In this document: positions 49,601 through 57,811 of the stretch, one piece after another | Position numbering within the stretch: position 1 is the stretch's first letter | How the letters are laid out: every line of letters begins with the position of its first letter | NCBI GenBank assembly: GCA_020629035.1 | Contig: JAHDEC010000002.1 | Span: 127,228-191,227, forward strand | Reading direction: 5' to 3' | DNA from: Saprospiraceae bacterium | GTDB taxonomy: Bacteria; Bacteroidota; Bacteroidia; Chitinophagales; Saprospiraceae | Length of the DNA: 64,000 nucleotides | Made by a program: the position numbers and the translations under genes | The notes under the pieces: model-generated | The model's input: the letters and a program-made list of their open reading frames with translations, nothing else | The model's database searches: none | What the model was told of the DNA's origin: nothing

Positions 49601-51311
49601 AGCCTTGTCCTGCAATGCTTAAGCTTGTCTGACCTCCAAGGCATATAAATTCTTCCCCTTGAATAACAGGAGGTGTAAATTGGGCGACTTCCACCTCAAT
49701 AGCATTTATACCTATGCAACCATCTTCATCTGTCACAGTGACCGAGTAAAGGCCAGGTTCAGTAACTTGTATCACTCGAGTAGATTTCCCATTACTCCAC
49801 TCAACTAGTGTGTAACCAGGTGCAACCATCAGCGTGCTTACTTGGTTAAAGCAAATAGACTGATCACCTTCTATTTCCGGACTAAATGGTAAAGCTTCGT
49901 CAACTATAATACTGCCTTCCACTTCACAGCCATTGATATCCGTGGCAGTAATACCATACTCACCCGTAGAAACAATAAATAAGGAATCACTTTTGACTCC
50001 TGAATCCCATTCTATATTATCGTAGAGTGTGGGATCTATGTAGAGTACACCTATTTGATTAGGACATAAAGTTTGATCTCCGAGGATATTTACCGCACTG
50101 GTAGAGTAGTATTCGAGTATAGTACTCCCGCTGATTCGGCATCCATTAGCATCGGTCGCACTAACTGATATTTCGCCAATTTCATCTACCGTTATTGAAG
50201 ACTCGATAGATCCATTACTCCATAATATTTCTTTGAGAGCCGTGTCATTGATAAAAAGTTCAATAGACTGACCTTGACAAAATTGGCTTCCTCCGAGTAT
50301 AATAATTTCTTCGGTGTCAAAATAAGCAACCTCGGTGCTGCCATTAACTTGACACTGGTTTGTATCAACACCGCTAATCTCATAAATACCAGGCAAATCA
50401 ACAATGATAGAATCAGTTACAGAACCATTATTCCACTTTATATCTGATATACTTGAAGTTTCAGCTTTTATGGTGATTGTGCTCCCTTCGCAGAATAATG
50501 AATCACTGCTGACCAGAATTGGTGCTGTTTCAAACAAACTAACTTTTATCTCACCATCCACATGACAACCATACTTATTGATTCCGCGGACGGTATAAAT
50601 CCCTTCTTCTTCTATATTTTGATTAATATTGATACTATCTCCTGTACTCCAAATAAAAGAAATTAGATCAAGGGTGTCGATGTTTATTTCGTTTGATGAT
50701 CCGGGGCAAAAAATAGTATCTCCCTGGATAGATAAACCTAAGCTATCATAATAGCCAATATCCAAACTATCATAGGCAGAACAGCCTAATGAATCCAATA
50801 CGCGGATTGTATAGGTTCCTTTTTTTGCAATTTCTAATTGAGCTGTTGAATCTTTTTCATTCGGTGTTGTTTCATCAGGTCTAAACCACTGGTACCTTGC
50901 ATATAGTGTTTCGTCAACTCTTAGTATTTGAGTGTTTTCATCACACATTAATGGGTTTCCTTGGATTGCAGGCCCTGTAACGACAAAATCTTTTACTTCT
51001 TGGAAAGTTTCACCTGAATTTCCTTCCTCATCAAAAACAGTCACCTTGTAAATTCCAGGCGTGTATACATAAATAAGTGAGTCAGTTTCTTCGGTAGACC
51101 AAAGTATAGCAGCATAACTAGTATCTACAGCAATAGCTAGCGAATCAACCAAACAAAAATCATGTTTAGTTAATATTTGAGGAATTATGGTATCAACTGA
51201 ACTCGCTGTAAAAACGCTGTTGTTATCATTGGTTTCCGGAGAAAGGTTGGCTATTAGCGAGTTGCTCGCTAGACAAAATAATAAGAGATATATAATTTTT
51301 TTCAACTCCAT
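46617..51311 (-). CDS. Giant secreted repeat protein with Ig-like, SprB-like and HYR-like modules and T9SS tail
   Basis: 1564 residues. A signal peptide (1-22) is followed by about eight Ig-like or PKD-like repeats of roughly 75 residues (about 90-640). These share a pattern of I-x-G...C near the start, a WSNG-type core, and GxYxVTATDxNGC near the end. SprB-like repeats follow (about 690-1110, for example ISCHGGSNGLL and LAAGQYDITVTDAFGC), then a HYR-like region (about 1150-1290), more SprB-like modules, and a C-terminal type A sorting domain (about 1483-1564: INVYPNPTTGLINVDI). No enzymatic domain is seen. It is a likely surface adhesin or gliding-related protein. Confidence 0.85.
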   Translation of the reverse strand: MELKKIIYLLLFCLASNSLIANLSPETNDNNSVFTASSVDTIIPQILTKHDFCLVDSLAIAVDTSYAAILWSTEETDSLIYVYTPGIYKVTVFDEEGNSGETFQEVKDFVVTGPAIQGNPLMCDENTQILRVDETLYARYQWFRPDETTPNEKDSTAQLEIAKKGTYTIRVLDSLGCSAYDSLDIGYYDSLGLSIQGDTIFCPGSSNEINIDTLDLISFIWSTGDSININQNIEEEGIYTVRGINKYGCHVDGEIKVSLFETAPILVSSDSLFCEGSTITIKAETSSISDIKWNNGSVTDSIIVDLPGIYEISGVDTNQCQVNGSTEVAYFDTEEIIILGGSQFCQGQSIELFINDTALKEILWSNGSIESSITVDEIGEISVSATDANGCRISGSTILEYYSTSAVNILGDQTLCPNQIGVLYIDPTLYDNIEWDSGVKSDSLFIVSTGEYGITATDINGCEVEGSIIVDEALPFSPEIEGDQSICFNQVSTLMVAPGYTLVEWSNGKSTRVIQVTEPGLYSVTVTDEDGCIGINAIEVEVAQFTPPVIQGEEFICLGGQTSLSIAGQGYTDIIWNNFEENDQITVNEAGTYTVNATDEKGCIGSSTFIVFEYPSVELEIEGDTRICSDGNGILEVNNNNVSALTWNDGSTENTLAINECDRNYNLSYTDLNNCEYYTELFVQCHDSIEINLLNTLDISCHGGSNGLLAVEAEVNNEDGQFMYEWSTGSSNQLINNLAAGQYDITVTDAFGCTNVASYQTVEPEPITFEVNTLINRSCFYTHDNFVDFEAAGGVGNFRYTWLDTEIQAELEDQFLPGDSVHAIPDGSYQIQVMDQHECLDTFSIIFQGPDTIKVADVSIKNVICFGEASGSIDLVAQGGTGALDYEWSNEASGSNIGQLPAGEYNVEIRDENTCLIEEAFTIQQNSEITVQDMITNETITGAMDGSITINIFGGVGSDYTIEWSNGNNTSTISGLSPGEFTVTIQDEANCAKELSYIVGAGDCMMDVTFETRAISCHAFADGGIDVSLSNLVMPYRVFINGTAYSDPMGTTAFNNPVFFIDDLAEGDYSLEFLDAANCNRTIDFNLLEPEALELDLFIGNFASCEDSEDGNIISNVGNQTIESYVWSNGSMESDLSNVLPGIYELTITDENQCTSVSSIELGFEDLELPTLVLRDREVYLDSDGLFEWPSAGEFDNGSSDNCSSVNFNYEIPTDFDCSLKDSVALVIAGRDINSNVALGNVHIIVKDSLSPEILMDTIRISTCDSVALHLVDTDFRDNCQVVNFTWEDSEAAKGPFAEGTSSLMVMAEDNFGNISTKEIIILNEVILDVDYTLFEPSCFGFNDGEIVFETDGTNEPFKVNYDDDIDIEALTEGVYTFTINDKTGCERIVEIEVVEPPLLEFTVVDFNDQPDVGFIEIDLFGGTSPYGFQWLKDGLLYSNDKDIYNLPAGLYQLSMLDSKGCTIVTDGFYVGISSNEDIEETYSINVYPNPTTGLINVDIHDIDLSYKMAIRIYDLQGNLVQEQMTFPSNQLTIDLQGLPAEMYLLQIQSQEINYLHKVLKTDY

Positions 51312-51712
51312 TTTTATGTGGCAATATTTACTATTGCAAGACTTTGTTTGTTAATATTTTCAATTAAGTCCTGATTGCCATTGATTTTTGGGGATGATAA
51401 TCAATGTTTAAACGAATCGTTTGACCATTTTGTCTACTCTTTTGGCGATTATTTTAAAGATAAGACAAGTTATGGTGGATTTATCACTATTTGAATTGTA
51501 AAATTGATATTTAATTAACAAAAACTTTATGGCAGGAGCTACCTAGTTCTTGATAAATTTTGATTCATTGGTGTGTATCTCAATATAGAAGTTCATTTAT
51601 CAGATCTCTATATGGAACATAAATTTTCAACTAAATTTATTAAGCTTGAAATGATCTAAACAATATTACACTTAAACATTCACATTAAACATATATTATA
51701 TATTTTTGCAAC
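51312..51712. other. Intergenic region between the giant repeat gene and pyrR
   Basis: 401 nt between divergent genes. It contains the pyrR -7 element (51701-51708), a 7-bp inverted repeat at 51380-51405 without a T run, and a near-palindrome (AAACGA/TCGTTT) at 51410-51422 that could be a protein-binding site. No gene or RNA recognised. Confidence 0.5.
51701..51708 (+). promoter_or_regulatory. Candidate -7 element of pyrR, 4 nt from the start codon
   Basis: TATTTTTG matches TAnnTTTG and ends 4 nt before the ATG at 51713, so the mRNA would begin at the start codon. The region is AT-rich. Confidence 0.5.
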
Positions 51713-52267
51713 ATGCAAAAAGGCAGAGTCATATTAGATAGCCACATCTTCGGCATCACCTTAGCTCGACTGGCTCACCAATTAATTGAAAATTGTGAAT
51801 CCTTTGAAAATACCTGCATTGTAGGTATTCAGGAGAAAGGCGTGATCTTAGCCGAGCGCTTAATTTCTATTATCAAAAAGACTCATCCAAAACTCAACAT
51901 CGAGTATGGAAAACTGGATATTACTTTTTACAGAGATGATTTTAGAACGCGCAATCTTCCATTAAAAGCAAGTGCTACTGAGGTTGATTTTTTGGTGGAT
52001 GCTAAGCGAGTAATTCTTGTGGACGATGTGGTTTATACAGGGAGAACTATACATGCAGCTATGAGTGCCTTGCAGGATTTTGGAAGACCAGCTAAAGTGG
52101 AATTACTTTGCATGGTAGATCGGAGATACAACCGACATTTACCGATACAAACTGATTATTCAGGTATTAAAGTAGACTCTATAGATGAGTCTTATGTACG
52201 TGTCCAATGGGACAATATCGAAGGGACTGATCAGATTATATTATTCTCCGGAAAAAACGAAGATTAA
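51713..52267 (+). CDS. pyrR: PyrR-type phosphoribosyltransferase
   Basis: A 184-residue type I phosphoribosyltransferase closest to PyrR, the pyrimidine-operon attenuation protein and uracil phosphoribosyltransferase. The PRPP loop is VILVDDVVYTGRTIHAAMSA, followed by DFGRPAKVELLCMVDRRYNR and LPIQTDYSGI, as in PyrR. It sits directly before pyrB, the classical context. No obvious PyrR-binding anti-antiterminator is seen; with a leaderless-type start, leader attenuation would not be possible here, so its role may be enzymatic or regulatory elsewhere (inference). Confidence 0.9.
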   Translation: MQKGRVILDSHIFGITLARLAHQLIENCESFENTCIVGIQEKGVILAERLISIIKKTHPKLNIEYGKLDITFYRDDFRTRNLPLKASATEVDFLVDAKRVILVDDVVYTGRTIHAAMSALQDFGRPAKVELLCMVDRRYNRHLPIQTDYSGIKVDSIDESYVRVQWDNIEGTDQIILFSGKNED

Positions 52268-53221
52268 ATGAGTCCAAGTACTGAAGGATTTTTGTCGACG
52301 AAGCATTTACTGGGTATTAAATATCTTACAAGAGATGATTTAGATTTAATTTTTAGAACCACTAAGGAGTTTAAACAGGTTATAAATCGCCCGATTAAGA
52401 AAGTCCCTTCTCTTAGAGATATCACCATTGCTAATCTCTTTTTTGAAAACTCAACAAGAACCAAACTATCTTTTGAGCTTGCCGAGAAAAGACTAAGTGC
52501 TGATGTAATCAATTTTTCAGCAGCAAGTAGTTCAGTAAAAAAAGGGGAGACTTTATTAGATACTGTAAATAATATTCTATCGATGAAAGTCGATATGGTC
52601 GTGATGAGGCATCCAAGTCCAGGAGCCCATTTTTTCCTATCTAAGCATATCGATGCAAACATTATTAATGCAGGAGATGGCACCCATGAGCACCCAACAC
52701 AAGCATTATTAGATGCATTTTCAATGATGGAAAAAGTTGGTGATCTCAAAGGAAAAAAGATTGTGATCATTGGTGATATCATGCACTCTCGGGTAGCTTT
52801 AAGTAATATTTTTTGCCTTAAGAAATTAGGAGCTCAAATAAAAGTGTGCGGTCCACCAACACTTATTCCCAAAAATATTCAGCAGTTAGGAATCGATGTT
52901 GAGTACAATATAGACAAAGCTCTAGCTTGGTGTGACATTGCCAATGTCTTAAGAATCCAACTAGAAAGACAGGATATTAAATTTATTCCTTCATTAAGAG
53001 AGTATGCTCTATACTTTGGTATCAATTCAGAACGTTTGAACCGTTTAGATAAGGAAATCGTTATTATGCATCCAGGCCCTATTAATCGTGGAGTCGAGAT
53101 TACAACTGAAGTGGCTGATTCCGATCATTCTATCATCTTACAACAAGTAGAAAATGGAGTAGCTGTGAGAATGGCTGTTCTTTATTTATTAGCCAATAAA
53201 CGAGGTTTAAAACACTCATAG
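52268..53221 (+). CDS. pyrB: Aspartate carbamoyltransferase catalytic subunit
   Basis: Makes carbamoyl aspartate in de novo pyrimidine synthesis. 317 residues. Motifs: FFENSTRTKLSFELAEKRL (carbamoyl phosphate binding), GDGTHEHPTQALLDAF, VIIGDIMHSRVALSN and HPGPINRGVEI. The ATG directly follows the pyrR stop, so the two are coupled. No pyrI regulatory subunit is encoded next to it. Confidence 0.96.
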   Translation: MSPSTEGFLSTKHLLGIKYLTRDDLDLIFRTTKEFKQVINRPIKKVPSLRDITIANLFFENSTRTKLSFELAEKRLSADVINFSAASSSVKKGETLLDTVNNILSMKVDMVVMRHPSPGAHFFLSKHIDANIINAGDGTHEHPTQALLDAFSMMEKVGDLKGKKIVIIGDIMHSRVALSNIFCLKKLGAQIKVCGPPTLIPKNIQQLGIDVEYNIDKALAWCDIANVLRIQLERQDIKFIPSLREYALYFGINSERLNRLDKEIVIMHPGPINRGVEITTEVADSDHSIILQQVENGVAVRMAVLYLLANKRGLKHS

Positions 53222-53234
53222 AAAGTTATATTTT

Positions 53235-54659
53235 ATGTTCAGAAATATATTTATAGCAAGTATTTTTTTGCTTTTGTCCAATGTTGGATTTACTCAAGAC
53301 AAGCATGATATTCAGTTTAAGTTTGATAATTATCAAAACGACACGCTAATTGTTGGCTATTATTTTGGCGAACGGCAATTAGTCTTAGACACTTTATATT
53401 CAGAGAATACAGTTGGTCATTTTAGCCTTAAGGGAGATTCTTTGTTGCATCCCGGCGTCTATATCTTTTTGACTCATCCAGAAAATGGTTTTTATCAGTT
53501 TCTAATGCCTAGAGACGACCAAGAGTTTGAAGTCTTAAGTAGTAAAGAAGATTTCTCTGACTTGCACTACTCAGGTTCAGCTGATAATGAATTATTTAGC
53601 GAGTATGTTGATTTTTTAGCAGTAAAAAGACCAATAATCGAGCAGATTAAAACCAAAATGGAAGGTACAGAAGGTGCCTTGAAAAAGACCTTTGAGGACA
53701 AAATGAAAAAAATAGATGCGGAGGTAAAAGCCAAACAATCAGCTATTATCGAACAACATCCAGCGAGTCTAACTACTATGCTTTTAAAGGCAAATCAAGA
53801 AATTCATGTTCCAGAATTTCTAGATATACCAGAGGACGAACGAAAAGTAAAACGATACCAACACTATAAAGAACATTACTTTGATCACATTGACCTTACA
53901 GATTCGATTACTTTATATTCTCCATTTATAGATGAGCGTGTTAAATACTACTTAGAAAAATTAACTGTACAACTACCTGATTCGATTAACCCAACTATCG
54001 ATAAGTTATTTAGTATGATGGGAACAGAATCTAGTCTCTTTAAGTACTATTTAGGTTCATTATACAACCAATATGCAAAGTCAAAAGTGGTAGGCATGGA
54101 CGCCGTTATCGTACATCTTGTAGATAACTATTATATCAAAGGTCTTGCACCTTGGATGGATGCGGAAAATATGGCTAAAATTGCAGATAATGCAAATAAA
54201 ATAAGGCCAACACTTATGGGAAATATAGCACAGGACATTACTGTCTACAAAGAAGATGGTAGTCCGGTTTCTCTAGACTCGATAGATTACGAATATTTAG
54301 TACTATTATTTTGGGCTCCAGACTGCGGTCATTGCAAAAAGGTAATGCCAAACATTGTAGAGTTTGGAAAAGAATATAAATCTAAAGGCGTAGAGGTATT
54401 TGCTATTTGTACAAAGCATATGGATAAGGTATCAACTTGCTGGGAATCCATTGAAGAAAAAGAAATGCTAGGTTTTACAAATGCAGCAGATCAGTACCAC
54501 AAATCTTCATTTAAAACGAAATACGATATTCGTACAACACCTAAAATATTTATCCTCGATAAAGACAAAAAGATTCTAATTAAAGGGATAGGAGGGGAGC
54601 AACTCCCAGAGGTTATGGACGAAATTATTAAATCAGAAAACGCGGCAAACAATGGATAA
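53235..54659 (+). CDS. TlpA-like thioredoxin-fold protein with N-terminal DUF4369/DUF5106-like region
   Basis: A 474-residue exported protein. A signal peptide (1-20, ending GFTQ) is followed by a beta-rich domain (about 24-110) like DUF4369 and a helical middle region (about 125-320) like DUF5106. A thioredoxin domain (about 330-474) has the active site WAPDCGHCKK (Cys364 and Cys367) and the cis-Pro in RTTPKIFIL. This domain set is common in Bacteroidota periplasmic disulfide reductases. It starts 13 nt after pyrB and overlaps the next gene by 8 nt, so it likely shares the pyr transcript. Confidence 0.85.
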   Translation: MFRNIFIASIFLLLSNVGFTQDKHDIQFKFDNYQNDTLIVGYYFGERQLVLDTLYSENTVGHFSLKGDSLLHPGVYIFLTHPENGFYQFLMPRDDQEFEVLSSKEDFSDLHYSGSADNELFSEYVDFLAVKRPIIEQIKTKMEGTEGALKKTFEDKMKKIDAEVKAKQSAIIEQHPASLTTMLLKANQEIHVPEFLDIPEDERKVKRYQHYKEHYFDHIDLTDSITLYSPFIDERVKYYLEKLTVQLPDSINPTIDKLFSMMGTESSLFKYYLGSLYNQYAKSKVVGMDAVIVHLVDNYYIKGLAPWMDAENMAKIADNANKIRPTLMGNIAQDITVYKEDGSPVSLDSIDYEYLVLLFWAPDCGHCKKVMPNIVEFGKEYKSKGVEVFAICTKHMDKVSTCWESIEEKEMLGFTNAADQYHKSSFKTKYDIRTTPKIFILDKDKKILIKGIGGEQLPEVMDEIIKSENAANNG

Positions 54660-55146
54660 AAAGCAGAAATCTTTTCAAGAACCACAAGGCTTAAATGATG
54701 TGGCTAAATTTCACAATACATTTAATCTCCCGGTGTTAGAAACGCCTGTGATTCCTGCAAAAGAACGTTGTGAACTGCGTATTAATCTGATTGAGGAGGA
54801 ATTAAGGGAGCTTAAAGAAGCCATAGAAAACAATGATTTAGTCGAAGTGGCCGATGCTTTTTGCGACATCCAATACGTCCTTTCCGGGGCAATATTGGAA
54901 TTCGGACTAGCTGATAAATTCAAAGAATTATTTGACGAAGTTCAGCGTTCGAATATGAGTAAAACGTGCAAATCGATGGAAGAAGCTGAAGCAACATTAG
55001 AGCATTACAAATCAGCAAAAGACACTAACGGATATATTAAACAACAAGGTGATGAATTTCTAGTTTACCGTGATTATGATGGGAAAGTTTTAAAGTCCGT
55101 TAATTATTCTCCCGCAGATATAAAGGGAAAGCTCGCAGGCCATTAA
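54652..55146 (+). CDS. MazG-like nucleoside triphosphate pyrophosphohydrolase
   Basis: A 164-residue all-alpha NTP pyrophosphatase of the MazG/PRA-PH-like group. The metal-binding signature is EEELRELKEAI followed by EVADAFCDIQYVLSG (ExxE with DxxxD). The C-terminal third (about 105-164) is not part of the catalytic core. It is coupled to the thioredoxin gene by an 8-nt overlap. The substrate is unknown; such enzymes may clean non-canonical nucleotides, which would fit the pyrimidine context (inference). Confidence 0.82.
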   Translation: MDKKQKSFQEPQGLNDVAKFHNTFNLPVLETPVIPAKERCELRINLIEEELRELKEAIENNDLVEVADAFCDIQYVLSGAILEFGLADKFKELFDEVQRSNMSKTCKSMEEAEATLEHYKSAKDTNGYIKQQGDEFLVYRDYDGKVLKSVNYSPADIKGKLAGH

Positions 55147-55238
55147 TTAACAACAAATCCACAAGCAAAAGCTTCTCTATTAATATCAATCTTCACTAAC
55201 AAATAAATAGGGGATAGCGAAAGAACAAAAAGGCTTCA

Positions 55239-56960
55239 TCATTTTTCATACTGAATTTCACCATCAATAATAGTGTAAAGAATTTCAGTATTTAAAATTT
55301 CATCATCATGGCAGCTAAGTAAATCTTTGTTTAGAATCACAAAATCAGCCAACTTTCCAACTTCAATACTACCTTTTAAATCTTCTTCAAAAGCAGCATA
55401 AGCATTCCAGATAGTGTATGATTTTAAAGCTTCATTTCTGCTCATTGCTTGTTCTGGGAAAAAACTCATTCCATTGTCCGCTCTTTTTCGAGTGACCGTT
55501 GCGTAAAAGTTTTTAATGGGATCTACATCCTCTACAGGAGCATCGGTTCCGTTTGCGATTAATACTCCAGCATCCAATAAGGATCTCCAGGCATAGGCAC
55601 CTTCTTTAGCCCTTTGTGTTCCTAGTCTTTTCTCTACAAACGGAGCGTCTGAGGTACAGTGTATACCTTGCATAGAAGCTATAGCTCCCATCTCTTTAAA
55701 TCGCGGAATATCTGCAGTATTAAGATGTTGTGCATGTTCGATTCTCCACCTTGGATTCACAACATTAGAATCAATATCTGCTAACTTGGCTTCGAATATA
55801 TCTAAGACGACTCTATTGGCTCGATCACCAATAGCATGGACACACAATTGCATATTATTCTTTAGCGCGAGATCGGCAATCGCAGCCACTTCTTTTATAT
55901 CTGTAGTGTTCTGTCCTTTAAAGTCTGTTTTATCATGATACGGTTTTAGTAACCATGCTCCGAAGGCTCCTAATGCACCATCCACTTCTGATTTAATAGC
56001 ACGACAAGTATAGTGATGGTCTCCTAATCCTACAACTCGATGCTTACTAATGGATTTTTGCAAATTTTTCAGACTATCTCTTCCCATGACCCATAATCTA
56101 AGACGCAAAGAATCATCCTTTGCATATTGCTCCATATCATCTAAATATCGAATTTCAGTGCCAGCATCTTGGAAACTAGTTATGCCTTTTTCTATGCATT
56201 CTTTTTGCGCTAATGCCATGATTGCTAACCATTCATCTTTTAGTTCTTTTTCGCTTAAACTATTGCGGTAAGTCTCATAGGCATGTTCAATCGATTCCAT
56301 AGCTCTTTCCTCAAAAACACCAATGGCTTCACCCTGGGATGTACGAATAATTTGGCCTCCAACAGGATTGGGAGTTTCTAAATCTATGCCAGCTAGTTTC
56401 ATGGCCATGGCATTAGCAAATAAAGAGTGTCCACTTGCATGTTTTAAAAGTACTGGATGTTCCTTGGTAATATTGCTTATTGAATGATGAGTAGGGTAGC
56501 CGTAATGGGATTCTTCAGGTTGTCGATTCCATTTTTCCTGATGCCAGCCTCTGCCAACGATCCACGCACCTTTTTCTGTAGTTTTTACTTTCTCATCAAC
56601 TAAGGCAACTACTTCATCCCAATTGTTAGTTTGCATCAAATTTACATTAATGAGTTGTTGGCCTATTCCCATAAAATGACCATGCGCTTCTATAAACCCA
56701 GGCATGAGAAATTGACCATCAGCATCTAACACTTTGGTGTTTTCTCCTGCCATATTTTTTATGATATCAGACTCATCAATATTGGTAATTATTCCATCGT
56801 TTATGGCTATCCCAAATTCAGATCGAGTCTCAGGTATTTGTGCTGTGGCTGTATAAACATTTGCATTAACAATCACAAGCTCGGGATATTCACTTTGAGT
56901 ACAAGAAAATGTTATGGCAAGTATGCAGATTAAGGTGCTTAGTTTTTGTAGCTGAGTCAT
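55239..56960 (-). CDS. YtcJ-like amidohydrolase lipoprotein
   Basis: A 573-residue metal-dependent amidohydrolase of the amidohydrolase-3/YtcJ group. The ATG at 56960 is chosen because it starts a lipoprotein signal (MTQLQKLSTLICILAITFSC); the frame extends 10 codons more. Catalytic motifs: the metal-binding HxH in GFIEAHGHFMG, the His of LCVHAIGDRANR, RIEHAQHL, and the late Asp in ANGTDAPVEDVDP. The C-terminus returns to the small beta domain (GKLADFVIL). Substrates of YtcJ-type enzymes are mostly unknown. Being a lipoprotein, it would work in the periplasm or on the outer membrane. Confidence 0.88.
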   Translation of the reverse strand: MTQLQKLSTLICILAITFSCTQSEYPELVIVNANVYTATAQIPETRSEFGIAINDGIITNIDESDIIKNMAGENTKVLDADGQFLMPGFIEAHGHFMGIGQQLINVNLMQTNNWDEVVALVDEKVKTTEKGAWIVGRGWHQEKWNRQPEESHYGYPTHHSISNITKEHPVLLKHASGHSLFANAMAMKLAGIDLETPNPVGGQIIRTSQGEAIGVFEERAMESIEHAYETYRNSLSEKELKDEWLAIMALAQKECIEKGITSFQDAGTEIRYLDDMEQYAKDDSLRLRLWVMGRDSLKNLQKSISKHRVVGLGDHHYTCRAIKSEVDGALGAFGAWLLKPYHDKTDFKGQNTTDIKEVAAIADLALKNNMQLCVHAIGDRANRVVLDIFEAKLADIDSNVVNPRWRIEHAQHLNTADIPRFKEMGAIASMQGIHCTSDAPFVEKRLGTQRAKEGAYAWRSLLDAGVLIANGTDAPVEDVDPIKNFYATVTRKRADNGMSFFPEQAMSRNEALKSYTIWNAYAAFEEDLKGSIEVGKLADFVILNKDLLSCHDDEILNTEILYTIIDGEIQYEK

Positions 56961-57015
56961 AGGTACTAATTGATCAACTAAACTAAACATCTTATCCCTA
57001 ATTCTATCGGTATAA

Positions 57016-57050
57016 CAAAAAAAAGAGAAACGAACTGGGTCATTTCTCTT
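57016..57050 (-). terminator. Terminator on the minus strand between the META/HslJ gene and the amidohydrolase gene
   Basis: An 8-bp perfect stem (AAGAGAAA at 57023-57030 with 57043-57050), a 12-nt loop, and a T run on the minus strand. It lies about 150 nt beyond the stop of the 57203 gene. Confidence 0.75.
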
Positions 57051-57202
57051 GCCTAACTTAAGAGATTCATTACGGAAATAGTGTTATGCTGATATCATGT
57101 CACTATGTCCATTAGTTATGTTGTATTCTAAAAACAAAGATTGATCGTTATCAATAGCTTCTAATCATAAGTGTGTAAATACAAAATAGGTTATCAGTAA
57201 GC

Positions 57203-57646
57203 CTAAAGATTTTTCTTGGTAAATAACATTTCGATTCCGGTTATAGTGCTCAGCACGATGACTTTACCCTTGATTATTACATGATAATTATTTTGTAAGA
57301 GATCGAAGTATTGCTGTTCGATGTGTTTTACTGGACACCCAATTAGGGTAGTGTTAGATGCAGATAAATCAAAAATTAGATTTTGGTCATCGGTGATGGA
57401 TTTGGCTATCATTTGACTCATGGTGTTGCATCCTGAGTAAGCGGTAGCTAAAGTATCCTGAAACTGGAGAGTGGCCTCAAATTGGAAAACATTTCGGTTA
57501 TCTAATTCGATTAATTTCCAGGTGCCTTGTAGTTGGTCTATGATGCTTATTTCTTCTAAACTTGCGATACTATCCTTTGATTTTTTATTGCATCCCATGG
57601 ATAAAAAACATAAAGAAAAGCCAACAATGCAAAGGAAATATCTCAT
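57203..57646 (-). CDS. META/HslJ-domain lipoprotein
   Basis: A 147-residue putative lipoprotein. The signal ends LSMGC, with Cys19 as the lipidation site. The rest matches the META/HslJ fold: QLQGTWKLIELDN, the YSGCNTMSQMI segment that corresponds to the family's GCN motif, and LIGCPVKHIEQQYFDLL. HslJ-type proteins are outer-membrane or periplasmic and are linked to heat or antibiotic stress in E. coli; function is otherwise unknown. It is transcribed alone. Confidence 0.82.
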   Translation of the reverse strand: MRYFLCIVGFSLCFLSMGCNKKSKDSIASLEEISIIDQLQGTWKLIELDNRNVFQFEATLQFQDTLATAYSGCNTMSQMIAKSITDDQNLIFDLSASNTTLIGCPVKHIEQQYFDLLQNNYHVIIKGKVIVLSTITGIEMLFTKKNL

Positions 57647-57811
57647 GAGTTTCTTAATTTGTTAAAGTAGTTAAATGGCAATAGTGATAAGATTAAATGG
57701 GGCTATTATGCCTATATTCCCATTTAATTTAAGCTAAGTCAAAAATAGTAAAAGTTTGACGCAACGTTTTGGGCAATATTTTGATACTAATAATAGAACA
57801 AATAAACAACT

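Noticed and set aside
52264-52782. Minus-strand frame of 172 codons
   Set aside because: It is antisense to pyrB, which has all catalytic motifs; no independent support.
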